From contig DAOUHB010000119.1 of assembly GCA_034428935.1 (NCBI GenBank), positions 1 through 16,054 of the forward strand: a DNA stretch of 16,054 bases, written 5' to 3'. The DNA is from JAAYZQ01 sp034428935. GTDB taxonomy: Bacteria; Chloroflexota; Anaerolineae; JAAYZQ01. Below the pieces are notes generated by a model, which worked only from the letters and a program-made list of their open reading frames with translations, did no database searches and had not been told where the DNA came from. Positions 14,915 to 16,054 of the stretch are shown piece by piece. The translations under genes were made by a program, and so were the position numbers. How positions within the stretch are numbered: the stretch's first letter is position 1; every line of letters starts with the position of its first letter.

Positions 14915-16054
14915 CTAGATCGTCCCGAATCCGACCTCGGAGGTGGGCGGCATCCCGGACAGCTTCAGGGGTAGGGTGATGGTAAAGGTCGTCCCCTTGC
15001 CCTCTTCGCTCTGCACCTGGATCTGGCCGCGGTGCATCTTGACGATGCCATAAACGATGGCCAGGCCGAGGCCCGTACCCTTGCCCAGCGGCTTGGTGGT
15101 GTAGAACGGGTTGAACAGCTTGGCGCGGTTCTCCTCCGAGATGCCCGTGCCCTGGTCGGCCACCGAGATCCTGACCCCCTGGCCCAGGGGCGCCAGGCGG
15201 GTGGTGATGGTCAGCGTTCCGCCGCCCTTGGACTCCATGGCTTCCGCCCCGTTTTCCATGAGGTTGATAAAGACCTGCTGCAGTTGCAGGGGATCGGCCT
15301 GGATGTCGGGCACCTCCGGGTCCAGCTCCAGGGCGAGGCGCACGTTCTTGAACTTCGGGTTCGGCGCCTGCTCCTCGGCCATGCGGCGGAGCAGGTCGTT
15401 CAGGTCCGTGGGGCGGGCCATGATCTGGTTCTGCCGCGCAAAGTCCAGCAGGTTGCGGACGATGGACTTGCAGCGGTTGGTCTCGGCGATCACCCGCTCC
15501 AGGTCATCGCGGTGCGGGTCCTTCTCGGGCGTCTCTTTGAAGACGACGTTGGAATAGAGCAGGATGGTGCCCAGGGGGTTGTTCAGCTCGTGGGCCACGC
15601 CGGCGGCGAGCTGGCCCATGGACGCCAGTTTTTCCTTCTGGAGCAGCTCTTTCTGGGTTTCCTGGAGGGTCTCGGCCATGTTCTCGAAGGCGCGCAGCAG
15701 CTTTTGCTGGGTCTCTTGCAGGGCTTCAACCATGCTGTTAAAGGTGCGGCCCAACACGGCCAGCTCGCCCTGGCCCCGGGGATGGACCCGCGCGGTCATG
15801 TCGCCCTGGGCGACCCGCTGGTTGGCCCGCACCAGCTCGGCGATGGGCCGCAGGATGACCCTGGAGACCGGGATGGCAATCACCCCGGCCAGGACGATGG
15901 AGACGAGAGCAATGAGGGCCACCTGGTTGGACATGCTGGTGGACAGGGACCGCAGGCCCGACTCGAGGGCCCCGACATAGATGCTGCCTACGACGTCGCC
16001 GGTATAGCTGCGCAGCGGCTCGTAGCGCGTGATGTACCACTTGTCGACGACGTA
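14915..16054 (-). CDS. Membrane sensor histidine kinase, Cache-HAMP-HisKA-HATPase (5' end outside window)
   Basis: The frame is open to the right edge, so 379 C-terminal residues are visible and the start is missing. An internal ATG at 15934 is not the true start, because the residues before it (WYITRYEPLRSYTGDVVGSIYVG) look like the end of an extracytoplasmic Cache-type sensor domain. A membrane helix follows at about visible residues 45-68, then HAMP (about 64-115) and a coiled coil with repeated QETQ (about 110-145). The H-box GVAHELNNPLG has H155; the N-box is NLMENGAEAM; ATP-binding motifs are DQGTGI and GKGTGLGLAI. The HELNNP type H-box and C-terminal layout match NtrB-like kinases. It converges on the hybrid kinase gene and is probably a separate transcript. 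Its ligand is unknown. Confidence 0.92.
   Translation of the reverse strand, partial: YVVDKWYITRYEPLRSYTGDVVGSIYVGALESGLRSLSTSMSNQVALIALVSIVLAGVIAIPVSRVILRPIAELVRANQRVAQGDMTARVHPRGQGELAVLGRTFNSMVEALQETQQKLLRAFENMAETLQETQKELLQKEKLASMGQLAAGVAHELNNPLGTILLYSNVVFKETPEKDPHRDDLERVIAETNRCKSIVRNLLDFARQNQIMARPTDLNDLLRRMAEEQAPNPKFKNVRLALELDPEVPDIQADPLQLQQVFINLMENGAEAMESKGGGTLTITTRLAPLGQGVRISVADQGTGISEENRAKLFNPFYTTKPLGKGTGLGLAIVYGIVKMHRGQIQVQSEEGKGTTFTITLPLKLSGMPPTSEVGFGTI

Overview
The window is a GC-rich, gene-dense bacterial locus of about 16 kb built around formate and heterodisulfide-reductase (Hdr)-type electron transfer. The organism is probably an anaerobe or facultative anaerobe that uses selenocysteine (Sec). 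The G/C-rich tandem intergenic repeat at the left edge and the style of the response-regulator domains remind me of Chloroflexota (Anaerolineae), but Desulfobacterota or another phylum cannot be excluded from sequence alone. No tRNA, rRNA, CRISPR array, insertion sequence or prophage gene is visible.

Layout. Positions 1-198 hold two near-identical 92-bp tandem repeats plus the start of a third. They are followed by a perfect extended -10 sigma70 promoter (249-277) driving an Lrp/AsnC regulator fused to a receiver (REC) domain (306-1148). After a small hairpin comes a tightly spaced group: a NarI/HdrE/DsrM-like membrane cytochrome b (1225-2193), an HdrD/DsrK-like iron-sulfur protein (2207-3430), a GcvH-like lipoyl carrier (3468-3884), a lipoate-protein ligase (3912-4949) and a stand-alone REC protein (4996-5370). 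A formate/nitrite channel with a C-terminal REC domain follows (5527-6843), closed by a strong hairpin. The second group (7000-13574) encodes a soluble HdrC-HdrB fusion, HdrA, MvhD, an FdhB/FrhB-like iron-sulfur protein and formate dehydrogenase FdhA. A hybrid REC-histidine kinase (13660-14817) and, convergently, a membrane histidine kinase that runs off the right edge (14915-16054, minus strand) complete the window.

HdrA, MvhD and FdhA are each interrupted by a single in-frame TGA, at the place where homologues have a redox Cys or Sec. Each frame continues with clear homology, and a stem-loop lies just downstream of each TGA. I therefore annotate all three as selenoproteins (Sec196, Sec69, Sec138). 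A naive gene caller would split each one in two.

Proposed working model (inference): formate enters through the REC-bearing channel and is oxidised by FdhA. Electrons pass through the FdhB-like protein and MvhD to the flavin of HdrA. HdrA may bifurcate them between ferredoxin and the HdrB site of the HdrCB fusion. The lipoyl carrier, loaded by the adjacent ligase, is a good candidate for the disulfide/dithiol substrate in place of the methanogen CoM-S-S-CoB. The membrane pair at the left could exchange electrons between the same carrier and the quinone pool. Several phosphorelay proteins and fusions in the locus suggest control both of transcription and of the channel itself.
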